Source: Fusibacter_A sp965140735
GTDB lineage: Bacteria; Bacillota; Clostridia; Peptostreptococcales; Acidaminobacteraceae
NCBI GenBank assembly: GCA_965140735.1
Contig: OZ223306.1
Location: 4,774,001 to 4,838,000 of the forward strand
Length of the DNA: 64,000 nucleotides
Direction of reading: 5' to 3'
The notes beneath the pieces are model-generated. The model was not told the origin of the DNA and ran no database searches. It saw only the letters and a program-made list of their open reading frames with translations. Shown piece after piece: positions 34,833 to 44,131 of the stretch; position 1 is the first letter of the stretch, and every line of letters begins with the position of its first letter. Both the position numbers and the translations under genes were made by a program.

Positions 34833-36623
34833 TTATATTTTATATTGAGGAAGATAGATATGAAACGCGCTACCAATCCCTTTCTCGCTATGAGCGCATA
34901 TCTTTCCTTTATGTTTTGCGATAATGCCATATACAATATACAAGCCAAGGCCAGTACCTTGCCCAGCAGATTTCGTTGTAAAGAATGGATCAAAGATATG
35001 GTCAAGAGTTTGCTTATCCATTCCAAATCCAGTGTCAACTATAGATATTTTGATATATTTTTGTGCTTTTAATTCAAGCGTATCCAAGTTTGGTTCGTTG
35101 AGAGAATCGACGGTGCTCATATTTACGGTAAGGAGCCCACCTTTTTCTTCCATTGCATGAAATGCATTTGTACATAGATTCATCATAACTTGATTCAGTT
35201 GCATGTTGTTGCCGTAGATAAAGCCACAGTCTTCCGTAATATTCTTTACGATCGTACATGATGAGGGAAGTAGTGTTTTGGTTAATTTTAAGGAGCGATT
35301 TATCACATCATTGATTTGAAGGATTTCAAATTCGATATCTTTATCTTCTTTGCAACTGTAAGGCATTATTTGTTCTATTAATTTTTTAGCACTTAAAGCT
35401 GAATTGTATATTTCCCCCATATCCTCTTTTATTTCTTCAGGAACTCTATTGATTAATAGTTCAGTATAACCAAGAATAGGGGTTAGGATATTGTTGAATT
35501 CATGTGCGATGCCCCCTGTCATAATCCCAATTGTTTTTAACCGTCTTGAGTGCTGTAGGTCAGCATCTCTTTTTCTCAGTTCTTTTTGATAGTTGAGTTC
35601 TCGTATATACGATTCTTTGTCTTTTTTCATTTTAAGTAGAAAGAAAGTGAAAAATGAAAAAATGAATATGAGTATAATAGCAATACTGGTGATATAGGCA
35701 AGAAATTTAATAATTGGTTTTTTAACCTCATCATACGACATAACGACTGAGACAATCCAATTTAGCTGGTTTGCCGATACAAAAGCGTTTAGTTTTTTTA
35801 CTTTTTCATCTTTTTCACTCCACCAGTACGAATGATATACATAGGTGCCTTCTTTTTTTAAAATTTGAAGTTGAACCAATGCTTCAACTTCAGTGATGTC
35901 ATCACCTGGGTATAGATCCTTAATCCTTTGAGTGACTTGATAGCCAATGTACTCCACATCAGGATGCATAAGAACAACACCGTTCTTATCTTTTATGATA
36001 GCATAGCCTTTTTCTCCAATTTGAACAGGTGACACTAGAGTACTGTAGATTTTGTTCAGTTTTATTGCAACAACGACCATTGCTTGTAAATCATGATTTA
36101 TGGTTACAGGTTGTATCAGATTTAGTAAAGGTTCTCCTGAGTTGTCCATGTATGCCGTTCCAATATAAGGCTTTCCTTCTTTTAGAACTGTGTCTATGTC
36201 ATTTTTAATTAGGTTATACGCTTCTTTGTAGTTGCTAAAATCTGAAGCATTGGCGTATTTAGAAATAATCTCTCCGCCTTTGCTGATAACGAATATTGAT
36301 TTAATTTCATCGTTTTGTGAATTGTAGAGCACTTTAATATCTTGTAGAATTTGCTCAGAATTTTTGATATTGTAAATGTCAGTTAAAGCGTTCTCAAATT
36401 GTGAATTATGGGCGAAAACATAGAGGTTACTCATTTTTCCATTCAAATAGATATCGATACTATGAGATATTGATTTTGCTATTGTCATCAGTTGTTGAAG
36501 CTGTTGATTCACAATTGTTTTTTCATAGTTGACATAACTTTCAAAGCTTATTTTGCATACAATACTAATACTTATTAAGAAAGAAAAAAATAAAATTGAG
36601 TTTAATTTTTTAGTCTTAAACAT
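34833..36623 (-). CDS. Sensor histidine kinase with dCache-like extracellular domain
   Basis: A 596-residue kinase. It has an N-terminal membrane helix, an outer Cache-type sensor of about 260 residues (INLIQPVTINHDLQAMV, EKGYAIIKDKNGVVLMHPD), a second helix near 305-330, then HisKA with His374 in GGIAHEFNNILTPILGY and an HATPase with FDPFFTTK and GTGLGLYIVYGI. The NtrB-like His box differs from the usual partners of OmpR-type regulators. GGGGGC precedes the ATG. It is convergent with the response regulator at 34010-34729 and near the AAE exchanger. Confidence 0.9.
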   Translation of the reverse strand: MFKTKKLNSILFFSFLISISIVCKISFESYVNYEKTIVNQQLQQLMTIAKSISHSIDIYLNGKMSNLYVFAHNSQFENALTDIYNIKNSEQILQDIKVLYNSQNDEIKSIFVISKGGEIISKYANASDFSNYKEAYNLIKNDIDTVLKEGKPYIGTAYMDNSGEPLLNLIQPVTINHDLQAMVVVAIKLNKIYSTLVSPVQIGEKGYAIIKDKNGVVLMHPDVEYIGYQVTQRIKDLYPGDDITEVEALVQLQILKKEGTYVYHSYWWSEKDEKVKKLNAFVSANQLNWIVSVVMSYDEVKKPIIKFLAYITSIAIILIFIFSFFTFFLLKMKKDKESYIRELNYQKELRKRDADLQHSRRLKTIGIMTGGIAHEFNNILTPILGYTELLINRVPEEIKEDMGEIYNSALSAKKLIEQIMPYSCKEDKDIEFEILQINDVINRSLKLTKTLLPSSCTIVKNITEDCGFIYGNNMQLNQVMMNLCTNAFHAMEEKGGLLTVNMSTVDSLNEPNLDTLELKAQKYIKISIVDTGFGMDKQTLDHIFDPFFTTKSAGQGTGLGLYIVYGIIAKHKGKICAHSEKGIGSAFHIYLPQYKI

Positions 36624-36770
36624 ATAATGCCCCCATTTTAATTAACAGCCTTTTACACCAATTTTATATTTATTGTAGCATACAAAAGGGGAAAAAACTG
36701 TTTCTTTAAGCTTCTAGAGGGTATCTATTCTTAGGTACGATGTACTGAACTTAGCATTCGAGGAGGTCAT

Positions 36771-38315
36771 ATGCCAGATTTAGATTTGTCAAAATTCGAG
36801 AAAGTTGTAACCGTTCGAACAATTCAAAGAGAAGACTTTGAAGCTATTATCAATCTTCAAAAGTTATGTTTTCCAAATATGGAGCCGTGGACAATTCCAG
36901 AACTGGAAAGTCATTTAGATATTTTTCCTGAGGGTCAAATTTGTGTAGAGCTGGAAGGTGTTATTATAGGGTCTAGTTCAAGCTTGATTATTAATTTTGA
37001 TGAATATAACGATCAGCACTCATGGGCTGAAATAACCGATAATGGTTATATAACAAATCATAATCCTGAGGGTCACAATCTATATGGTATCGAAGTGATG
37101 GTTCATCCTGATTATAGAAATATGAAAATTGGTAAGAGACTCTATCAAGCACGCCAAGAGCTTGCAGAGGCGTTAAATTTGAAAAGTATTGTTATTGGCG
37201 GGCGCATCCCTGGTTACGCTCAATATGCGGATGAAATGACACCCAGAGAGTATGTCAAGGAAGTCATTTCTCTGAATCTTTATGATCCAATTTTGACTTT
37301 CCAATTGAGTAGTGGTTTTGTTCTGAAACGGATCATCAAGAAGTACTTACCAGATGATCGTGCTTCTCTCCAATACGCCACACTTATGGAATGGAATAAC
37401 ATAGAATACCAGTCAAACAGTAAACATCACTTTAAAACCGCTTATCCTGTGCGAATCTGCGTCATTCAATATATGATGAAAAAAATTAATTCCTTTGAAG
37501 AATTTGCACATCAATGTGAGTACTATGTGGATGTGGCTTCTAACTATAAATCTGATTTTGTGGTTTTTCCTGAAATATTTACCACACAATTGTTATCGTT
37601 TATGGATCAAGATACCCCCAGTTTATCAGTTAGAAAATTGACAACCTTTACAGAGTCCTATATTGAAATTTTCACGCATTTTGCAGTGAGATACAACGTC
37701 AACATTATTGGAGGGTCACATTTTGTTGAAGAAGATGGTAAAATTTATAATATTTCATACCTATTTAGACGAGATGGTACTATAGAAAAGCAATATAAAT
37801 TACACATTACGCCTAATGAACAGCAGTGGTGGGGGATTTCAACTGGGGATCAAATCAATGTGTTTGAAACAGATTGCGGTAAAATTGCGATCCTGATATG
37901 TTATGATATTGAGTTTCCTGAGCTCGCCCGGATTGTCACAGAAAAAGGGGCTAATATTATTTTTACACCATTTTGTACAGATGAGCGACAAGGCTATATG
38001 CGTGTGAGGTATTGTGCTCAGGCGAGAGCCGTTGAAAACCAAGTTTATACAGTGATTGCTGGTACTGTGGGCAATTTAACACATGTTGAAAATATGGATA
38101 TTCAATACGCCCAGTCGGCTATTTTCACACCTTCAGACTTTTCTTTTCCAAGAGATGGGATTATGGCTGAATGTACCCCAAACCTTGAGATGGTTATAGT
38201 AGGCGATATAGATCTTGAATTATTGAAGCGTTCAAGAAAGTCGGGCACAGTGACCCTATTAAAAAACAGAAGACTTGATCTGTATGAAATAAAAGAACGC
38301 AATCTTAAGACCTGA
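36771..38315 (+). CDS. GNAT acetyltransferase fused to carbon-nitrogen hydrolase
   Basis: A 514-residue bifunctional protein. Residues 1-220 form a GNAT N-acetyltransferase (PNMEPWTIPELESHL; the acetyl-CoA loop VHPDYRNMKIGKRLYQ). Residues 225-510 form a nitrilase-superfamily amidase with the full triad: Glu268 in FPEIFTTQ, Lys343 in KQYKLHIT and Cys377 in ILICYDIEFPEL. Such fusions act on amide or amine metabolites with unknown substrate. GAGGAGG precedes the ATG. The stop lies 21 bp from the convergent CGNR gene. Confidence 0.9.
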   Translation: MPDLDLSKFEKVVTVRTIQREDFEAIINLQKLCFPNMEPWTIPELESHLDIFPEGQICVELEGVIIGSSSSLIINFDEYNDQHSWAEITDNGYITNHNPEGHNLYGIEVMVHPDYRNMKIGKRLYQARQELAEALNLKSIVIGGRIPGYAQYADEMTPREYVKEVISLNLYDPILTFQLSSGFVLKRIIKKYLPDDRASLQYATLMEWNNIEYQSNSKHHFKTAYPVRICVIQYMMKKINSFEEFAHQCEYYVDVASNYKSDFVVFPEIFTTQLLSFMDQDTPSLSVRKLTTFTESYIEIFTHFAVRYNVNIIGGSHFVEEDGKIYNISYLFRRDGTIEKQYKLHITPNEQQWWGISTGDQINVFETDCGKIAILICYDIEFPELARIVTEKGANIIFTPFCTDERQGYMRVRYCAQARAVENQVYTVIAGTVGNLTHVENMDIQYAQSAIFTPSDFSFPRDGIMAECTPNLEMVIVGDIDLELLKRSRKSGTVTLLKNRRLDLYEIKERNLKT

Positions 38316-38336
38316 TAGGAGTGCATAGGCGTATTT

Positions 38337-38849
38337 TTACTTTGCTCTATATCGACGCATTTTTATCAGATTATTACATTTGCTAGAACAGAATTTTTTA
38401 CTTTTGTTTTTACTATTGTCTATAAAATAATACTGACATTCATCATTAGAACATGTTTTTACATGTTCTATTCTATTTTCAGAGAAAAGGGAGACAAGGT
38501 CTTGGGCAATTTCACTAAGTAATTGGCTTTTATAATCAGATACACAAACCCAATCTGAAGCAATAGCGCCATTTGTATATGAAATTCTAGGCTGATAAAC
38601 GGCTTTTGAAAGGTATGCATTCAGTTGTTCATATTGTGGTGCAGCAATTTCACCTGTGGACAATATTTCTAGAATCAATGTCCTAAGCGTGAGTAACTGT
38701 GCTATGAAGCTATCCTCTAGCTCTATTTCGTGTGAGGTATCCTCAATCATAAAATGCTTTATGAACCAACTTTCGTTGTAGAGGATCTCCTCTTGATTGT
38801 TATTTATGAACCAAATTGTATTGGCAAGATCAATAGATTTATTATTCAA
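38337..38849 (-). CDS. CGNR zinc-finger / ABATE-type regulator
   Basis: A 170-residue protein. The N-terminal helical region resembles the ABATE ligand-sensing domain (TLRTLILEILSTGEIAAPQ). The C-terminus carries a four-Cys zinc site in CSNDECQYYFID and KKFCSSKCNNLIKMRRYR, the place of the CGNR motif (here KCNN). It is probably a transcription regulator for the neighbouring fusion or arginase-like gene (inference). The start is TTG 38849 after AGGAGG. Convergent to the fusion gene and divergent from the arginase-like gene. Confidence 0.7.
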   Translation of the reverse strand: MNNKSIDLANTIWFINNNQEEILYNESWFIKHFMIEDTSHEIELEDSFIAQLLTLRTLILEILSTGEIAAPQYEQLNAYLSKAVYQPRISYTNGAIASDWVCVSDYKSQLLSEIAQDLVSLFSENRIEHVKTCSNDECQYYFIDNSKNKSKKFCSSKCNNLIKMRRYRAK

Positions 38850-38956
38850 TCTTAGTAACCTCCTAAAAATAATATTGATAGTTACAGTGAGATGTGGTAA
38901 GCTTAAGTTGATTGTAACACTTTAAAACGGATTTTACTAGTTTCAAGGAGGGCAAA

Positions 38957-39814
38957 ATGAAAATAAGACTTGCTGGAATACCATCTAATGTAGGGGCATT
39001 GAATACTGGAACTGAATTAGGACCAAAGTGCTTTAGAAATGCAAATTTAAGAGAACAACTTGAAAAGCACCATCAAGTTTTAGATTTAGGTGATTTAGAT
39101 GTAGACAATGTGACGTTTAGACATAACATTGCACCTGTTAGAAATTGGCCTGCACCCAAAATACTATGGCATGAGATAATCAATCAAAATGAATGGTTTG
39201 ATAATGATGATTTTACGTTGATCATAGGCGGTGGTTGCAGTGTATTTACAGGTGTGTTTATGAATTTCTATAATCACTATGGTGAGCGTGCAGAAATACT
39301 TTCAATAGATCATCATATTGATATGAAAATACCAAATCCAGAAGTCTGTATGGGGGCTACTGCCTATACATTGTGGTTTCTTGCTCATGAAAATAAATGG
39401 ATACAAAAACCGAGCCAATTCAATAATACGAAGATAACCTCTATGGGGTTTGATAAAAACAATATTGATGATACTTTCCAAGTAGAAGGCATAAGAATGT
39501 TGGATAAAGAACTTATTTTAGATCAAGGGCCAGCAGAAGTGGCTAAGTCTTATTTTAGTGGACTTGATCAAAGTGCGAAAGTAATCATTCATCTTGACCT
39601 AGATGTTATTAATCAAACAGATCTAAGTAGTGTCTATATGCCAAGTCCTAAAGGAATGCCACTTGAGACAGTCAAACAGTTGATAAAAGCAGTTTGCAAA
39701 GATGAAAGAATTGTTGGTATGGTAGTGACCGAATTTTCTCCTAATGAAGAGACAGGGGCAATGGACGCTGAACTCATTGTCGATATGATCTCTTCTGCAC
39801 TCGAAAATCGTTGA
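38957..39814 (+). CDS. Arginase/agmatinase-superfamily protein with an altered metal site
   Basis: A 285-residue arginase-fold protein. The metal motifs can be read: GGGCS (residues 91-95) replaces the usual GGDHS, DHHID (118-122) replaces DAHxD, and DLDVIN (214-219) replaces DxDxxD. All acidic ligands remain, but the His of the first motif is Cys94. Ureohydrolases and the related histone-deacetylase-type enzymes use this pocket. The change suggests a one-metal or different metal site. CAAGGAGG precedes the ATG. Divergent from the CGNR regulator and near the GNAT-nitrilase fusion, suggesting a shared amine/amide pathway. Confidence 0.8.
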   Translation: MKIRLAGIPSNVGALNTGTELGPKCFRNANLREQLEKHHQVLDLGDLDVDNVTFRHNIAPVRNWPAPKILWHEIINQNEWFDNDDFTLIIGGGCSVFTGVFMNFYNHYGERAEILSIDHHIDMKIPNPEVCMGATAYTLWFLAHENKWIQKPSQFNNTKITSMGFDKNNIDDTFQVEGIRMLDKELILDQGPAEVAKSYFSGLDQSAKVIIHLDLDVINQTDLSSVYMPSPKGMPLETVKQLIKAVCKDERIVGMVVTEFSPNEETGAMDAELIVDMISSALENR

Positions 39815-39833
39815 GAGTCCAAACGCCCACTGA

Positions 39834-39987
39834 ATGCAATCCTAACAGATTGCACAAGGGTTACGAAGGTAGTTTTTTTACAAATTATAATTTTTATAAA
39901 TTATAACTTGAAATTGATAAGGATGCATTGATTCAAATCAAGTTTTATAGCGGAGACTTATGAAATAAAAGGAAGACTTATGAAATA
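39834..39987 (+). repeat. Intergenic hairpin and 13-bp direct repeat
   Basis: TGCAATC / GATTGCA (39834-39853) makes a short hairpin without a T-run. Further on, GACTTATGAAATA occurs twice (39955-39967 and 39975-39987), 20 bp apart. Role unknown. Confidence 0.5.
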
Positions 39988-40029
39988 GTTAGATGATGGG
40001 GTGAAAATATAAATCTTTAAACGGTTTAG

Positions 40030-41436
40030 TTATCTTTTACGCACTTTATGAATAAGCCATGCAAGCCCACCGACAACCAAAATAATTACCGAAATAGGTA
40101 ACACGATTAAAAAAAAGATGTAACTGTAAGATCTATTCCAATCGCCCTTTAATTCATCTAGAGCGGTGATTTTTTCTGCTGTATAAACAGTGAATATCAA
40201 ATCGCTCTCTGGTAAATGATCAAATACAGCCTGATATGAAATTCGATTTGCAGTGGTTATTCTTTCAAGTGGCAAGCTACTCGAAAGGATATAGTTATAG
40301 GGTGATTCTAAATTGATTTTAAGTTCAAGGTTCTCAAAAGATTTCCAATAGGAGGCTGGGTTTAGAAAGTATTCAAAGGTATATGTTGGTTCAGTGCTAT
40401 TGCTTCTATCAAAAGTACCTTTCATGGGATAGGTAACTGTTATTTCATGGGTTTGTTTGGGTTCAAAGGGGATCTCATAACTTAAAAGTACAATTCGATC
40501 TCGGTTTAAATACTGCGCCAATTCATCTAACATGATCGTGGACATATTATACATATCGTGTAGTTCATATAGAGCTTCATTAAGCATCCGTTCTTTTTCT
40601 GTTTGGGTGTATTCACTTTTTTCTTGTGCAAACAGTATTTTTTCGAGTTGAGTTTCCATATCTGAAATTGAAAGCGTTGTTTGCTTAACTTTTAAACTCT
40701 CTAATTGAGTATTTTGATCCACGATCTTATCGCTGGATCTATCCGTAACGGTGTATTCTAAATTCTTAAGGTCTCCTTTTGTTATATAGATCATTAGTGG
40801 ATTGCGCGTTTTTGTATAAGTGCTAAACCAGCCACTAATTATAAATTTGCCATTATCATAGCCGTATCCATTTGCATTTTGTACGAGGATAAGGGAATCA
40901 TTATCTGTAAGATTAAATTGAACTTCCACACTCATTTCATCAATAGACGTTTGAGGCATAAATTCATAACAGACTAAATCGGATGTTAAAAAAGGCGATT
41001 TCTCTGTGGTTTGATTGATTAATGTTTTAAAATCTGGCAAATTTTTAGGAGAATTTACATGATCCAGATAGGTCTTTTCAAGGGGAACAGAGTTACCATC
41101 GTTAGTGATGCTCACGGTGTCTTGAAGACGATTGATGGTGGAGATCAGCGGAAAAACCATATGTACATTTTGGGGTTTATCACTCGTATTTACCATAGAA
41201 TATGAAGCATTAACTTTTGCGCCTTGTGTATACAATTCACTTGCCAAATCAAAGGTTAAAAGTTCATGATTAACACTGATTTCACTAGACTCATCTACAA
41301 TCAATTCAGACCCTGGATATGCTTCTACGATGGTAGGACCGGAATTAGCGTATGACATCGTGTAAGTACTTATGAATATGTAAAGGAAGATACTCAGTGG
41401 AATTATTTTATAACGCTTGGCATTACATTTTTTCAT
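40030..41436 (-). CDS. Secreted, C-terminally membrane-anchored protein of unknown function
   Basis: A 468-residue protein with an N-terminal signal sequence (about residues 1-30, IPLSIFLYIFISTYTMSYA), a large beta-rich outer domain (VNASYSMVNTSDKPQNVHMVFPL resembles an immunoglobulin-like or DUF4424-type start), and a C-terminal membrane helix (SYIFFLIVLPISVIILVVGG) with a basic tail. A topology of a wall-side sensor or structural protein. GGAGG precedes the ATG. Monocistronic. I do not recognise a specific family. Confidence 0.65.
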   Translation of the reverse strand: MKKCNAKRYKIIPLSIFLYIFISTYTMSYANSGPTIVEAYPGSELIVDESSEISVNHELLTFDLASELYTQGAKVNASYSMVNTSDKPQNVHMVFPLISTINRLQDTVSITNDGNSVPLEKTYLDHVNSPKNLPDFKTLINQTTEKSPFLTSDLVCYEFMPQTSIDEMSVEVQFNLTDNDSLILVQNANGYGYDNGKFIISGWFSTYTKTRNPLMIYITKGDLKNLEYTVTDRSSDKIVDQNTQLESLKVKQTTLSISDMETQLEKILFAQEKSEYTQTEKERMLNEALYELHDMYNMSTIMLDELAQYLNRDRIVLLSYEIPFEPKQTHEITVTYPMKGTFDRSNSTEPTYTFEYFLNPASYWKSFENLELKINLESPYNYILSSSLPLERITTANRISYQAVFDHLPESDLIFTVYTAEKITALDELKGDWNRSYSYIFFLIVLPISVIILVVGGLAWLIHKVRKR

Positions 41437-41679
41437 TTCTAGCCTCCTTACAGTTAAAAAGATTCTAAGTTGAGTTAATTATATCAGAATGAATTAGAAA
41501 TGATACGAGTTAAATAAATTTTGAGCATTTTCATAAAGAGATACTATTTTAATCATTAATTAGGTATGATAATAAAGAGGTAGAATCGTAATTATGCAGA
41601 ATTTGATCGCCTTTTTAACTAAGTTGTGTTGGACTAAATCATATACGAATAGATGAGGATTGTGGTAAGGAGGCTTCTT

Positions 41680-42621
41680 TTGAAAAAAGCAGAAAGATTA
41701 AATGGTGTTATTTTTGCGCTTAAGGAGAGAGGTCGATTAACTGCAAAACAATTGGCAGATATCTTTGAAGTAAGTGAACGCACTATATACAGAGATATAG
41801 ATGCGCTAAGTCAATTAAAGGTGCCCCTTATTTCTTATGAAGGGCTCAATGGTGGCTATGAAATTGATGACGCTTATTTTATACCCAGTATAAAATTAAG
41901 TGAAGATGAAGCCATGCTCCTGTTGATGGTTTTAAAACTGGGGAGAATTATTAATTTTCCAAATTACAAAAGTGATTATGAATTGTTAAGAAGTAAAATA
42001 GTTAACACCTTTAGTCCGAAAGAACGTCGTGATGCAGAGCAATTATTAGAGCGTGTTTCCTTTTATGTCTCAAATATAAATCCAGCTCATTATATAGAGG
42101 GGATTTTAAAAACAATTATGGATGCGATCACATCTAAAAAGCAGCTGGAGATTGTATACTATACACCTGTAACCGATCAAAGCGTTCAAAGAAAAATATC
42201 TGTCAAAGAGCTGTTTTTTGAAGAGGGTGCTTGGTATTTAACTGCATTTTGTCATTTGAGGAAAGCCAAAAGAGTTTTTAGGTTAGATCGAATAGTGGAA
42301 ATCGCAGTACTTAAGGAGAATAATGTACATATGGATGAAGTGATTTCATCTACTTCTGATAAATATGTACCGCGTGCATATACACTTGAAATGACCAAAA
42401 GCTTGTATCGCGTATTAAAAGAGAATTATTATTTCAAAGAGGCTCAGATTTTGAGCGAGCATGATTGGATCAAATTGGAAGTCATTACTACACAAGAGCA
42501 TGCCATTACCCATATCGTTTTAGAAAACCCAGAAGAAGTCACGGTGCTTGGTCCAAATGCGTATCTTACTAAAATTAATACGATCGTTAATCAACTTAAA
42601 AATAAATATAAACAATTTTAG
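41680..42621 (+). CDS. YafY-type HTH/WYL-domain transcriptional regulator
   Basis: A 313-residue regulator. The N-terminal HTH (LTAKQLADIFEVSERTIYRD) is followed by a WYL ligand-binding domain (LEIVYYTPVTDQSVQRKIS, GAWYLTAFCHLRKAKRVFRLDRI, here split) and a C-terminal WCX region. I chose TTG 41680, spaced correctly from AAGGAGG; the frame opens earlier without a ribosome binding site. It lies just upstream of the phosphotriesterase-like gene and may regulate it, although a terminator separates them. Confidence 0.85.
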   Translation: MKKAERLNGVIFALKERGRLTAKQLADIFEVSERTIYRDIDALSQLKVPLISYEGLNGGYEIDDAYFIPSIKLSEDEAMLLLMVLKLGRIINFPNYKSDYELLRSKIVNTFSPKERRDAEQLLERVSFYVSNINPAHYIEGILKTIMDAITSKKQLEIVYYTPVTDQSVQRKISVKELFFEEGAWYLTAFCHLRKAKRVFRLDRIVEIAVLKENNVHMDEVISSTSDKYVPRAYTLEMTKSLYRVLKENYYFKEAQILSEHDWIKLEVITTQEHAITHIVLENPEEVTVLGPNAYLTKINTIVNQLKNKYKQF

Positions 42622-42652
42622 AACCCTGACAGGTATGTGTCAGGGTTTGTTT
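42622..42652 (+). terminator. Terminator after the WYL regulator
   Basis: AACCCTGACA / TGTCAGGGTT perfect 10-bp stem with a 6-base loop and a short T-rich tail. Confidence 0.75.
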
Positions 42653-42692
42653 GATATTATGAAGACTATAAAACATTAAAGGAGATGAAAAT

Positions 42693-43625
42693 ATGATTTA
42701 TACAGTAAATGGACCTATTTATAAAGATCAGTTAGGCGTTACACTTGGACATGAGCATTTCAAATGGGAATATAACGAAGTATATGCGAATCAAATGTAT
42801 TTTGATAAAAAATATGATGAGGCGGATATTAAAAAGTCTCATGATATGATATTACCTATACTTCAAGAGCTCTCTGAATTATCATGTGAAGCAGTTGTGG
42901 AAACATCACCACCAATTGGGGGACAGAATTTAAAATTACTAAAGCAGCTATCCGTGGATTCGAAGATGCACATCATCCCTTGTACTGGTCACAATGTGCC
43001 TGCACATATCTATGAAATGTTCAGAGATACTTTTATCTCTCAAATATCTAAAAGATGGACTAGAGATTTTGAAGAAGGTTTAGATACTATTGAGGGCACA
43101 ATCATCAGACCTGGTTACATCAAGCTACTCTTGCAAAGAGGTGTGTTATCAGATCACGATAAAGCGTTGCTAGAAGCAGCTGTTATTACGAATAAAAAAA
43201 CGGGATTGCCGATTCATTGTCATATTTTAGATTACAAGATGGTCTATGAGGTCATTGAACTCCTAGAAAATGTAGAGGCTGACTTTAGTAAATTTTTGTG
43301 GGCACACGCAGATCAAGAGGGACATAGTGAAACCATAAAACTGGCTTATGATAAAGGTATGTGGATTGGTTTTGATATGATTCAAGTGGGTACTTATGAA
43401 CAAAAAGTAGAATACATTAAACAAGCTATAGAGGCTGGTCATGACGATCGAATACTACTGTCTCAAGACTATGAAATGTATGATGAATGGATCAATAATG
43501 GCACAAATCACAATTGTACGAGCTTTTTCAAACAGTTCATCCCCTATTGTGAGGCAAGGGGCGTTAGTAAATCTCAAATTTTGAGAATGATGACCCAAAA
43601 CCCAGCTGAGTTTTACGATATATAA
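42693..43625 (+). CDS. Phosphotriesterase-like amidohydrolase-superfamily protein
   Basis: A 310-residue TIM-barrel metal hydrolase. HxH is at 20-22 (LGHEHFKW), the bridging Lys lies in GYIKLLLQ (near 149), His ligands lie in PIHCHILD and WAHADQEGH, and the catalytic Asp lies in LLSQDYEMYD (near 266). This is the phosphotriesterase/PTE-like lactonase subgroup (php-type), whose natural substrates are often sugar lactones or unknown esters. AAGGAG precedes the ATG. It follows the WYL regulator. Confidence 0.88.
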   Translation: MIYTVNGPIYKDQLGVTLGHEHFKWEYNEVYANQMYFDKKYDEADIKKSHDMILPILQELSELSCEAVVETSPPIGGQNLKLLKQLSVDSKMHIIPCTGHNVPAHIYEMFRDTFISQISKRWTRDFEEGLDTIEGTIIRPGYIKLLLQRGVLSDHDKALLEAAVITNKKTGLPIHCHILDYKMVYEVIELLENVEADFSKFLWAHADQEGHSETIKLAYDKGMWIGFDMIQVGTYEQKVEYIKQAIEAGHDDRILLSQDYEMYDEWINNGTNHNCTSFFKQFIPYCEARGVSKSQILRMMTQNPAEFYDI

Positions 43626-43650
43626 AGTAACTTATACACACTGGACACAG

Positions 43651-43679
43651 TTGTATTCATAATCTGAATCTGATATAAT
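43651..43679 (+). promoter_or_regulatory. Promoter of the Cys-rich protein gene
   Basis: TTGTAT (43651-43656), a 17-bp spacer and TATAAT (43674-43679), 37 bp before the ATG. Confidence 0.65.
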
Positions 43680-43715
43680 TCATGGACACGGCAGTATATT
43701 TAAGGAGGCAATACA

Positions 43716-44006
43716 ATGAGCGAATGTATCTGTGGCAGTTGTAAGCATTTAAAAAGTATAATTGATGAAAGTGATCTTGATCAAAATGGGATTTCAGAAA
43801 CTTGCGAGTTTGGATTTCCGTCTGAAGACTGTACAACCTGTGAATTAGAGGGATGCGATTTAACATGTGAACATTATGAAGAAGATCAGGAAGAAGCTAA
43901 TTTTATGATTTCAAAGTGCTCAAAATGTGGTCAAGAAATTAAGCATATGACCAATAGCAGTGATGAGGGCGAAACATTTTGTGTGACATGTTATTTAAAT
44001 AAGTAA
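43716..44006 (+). CDS. Small cysteine-rich protein with C-terminal zinc ribbon
   Basis: A 96-residue acidic protein with 12 Cys. The first group is MSECICGSCKHLK, the middle part has CEFGFPSEDCTTCELEGCDLTC in tight spacing, and the C-terminus has a CxxC...CxxC ribbon (CSKCGQEI and FCVTCY). A metal-binding or redox role is likely. AAGGAGG precedes the ATG and it has a good promoter and terminator of its own. No characterised family recognised. Confidence 0.7.
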   Translation: MSECICGSCKHLKSIIDESDLDQNGISETCEFGFPSEDCTTCELEGCDLTCEHYEEDQEEANFMISKCSKCGQEIKHMTNSSDEGETFCVTCYLNK

Positions 44007-44034
44007 AATCAAATGAATAATGCATTGGTTTTAG

Positions 44035-44061
44035 AGGTGGATTATAATGATCCACCTTTTA
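44035..44061 (+). terminator. Terminator after the Cys-rich gene
   Basis: AGGTGGAT / ATCCACCT with a short loop, followed by TTTT. Confidence 0.75.
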
Positions 44062-44131
44062 CTATAAATGCTACTATAAATTCAAAATTAGATTGGATAA
44101 TTTTTTTAAAAAATATATTAAGGAGGCGTTT

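Noticed and set aside
39955..39987. Possible CRISPR or tandem array
   Set aside because: There are only two copies of a 13-bp unit and no cas genes.
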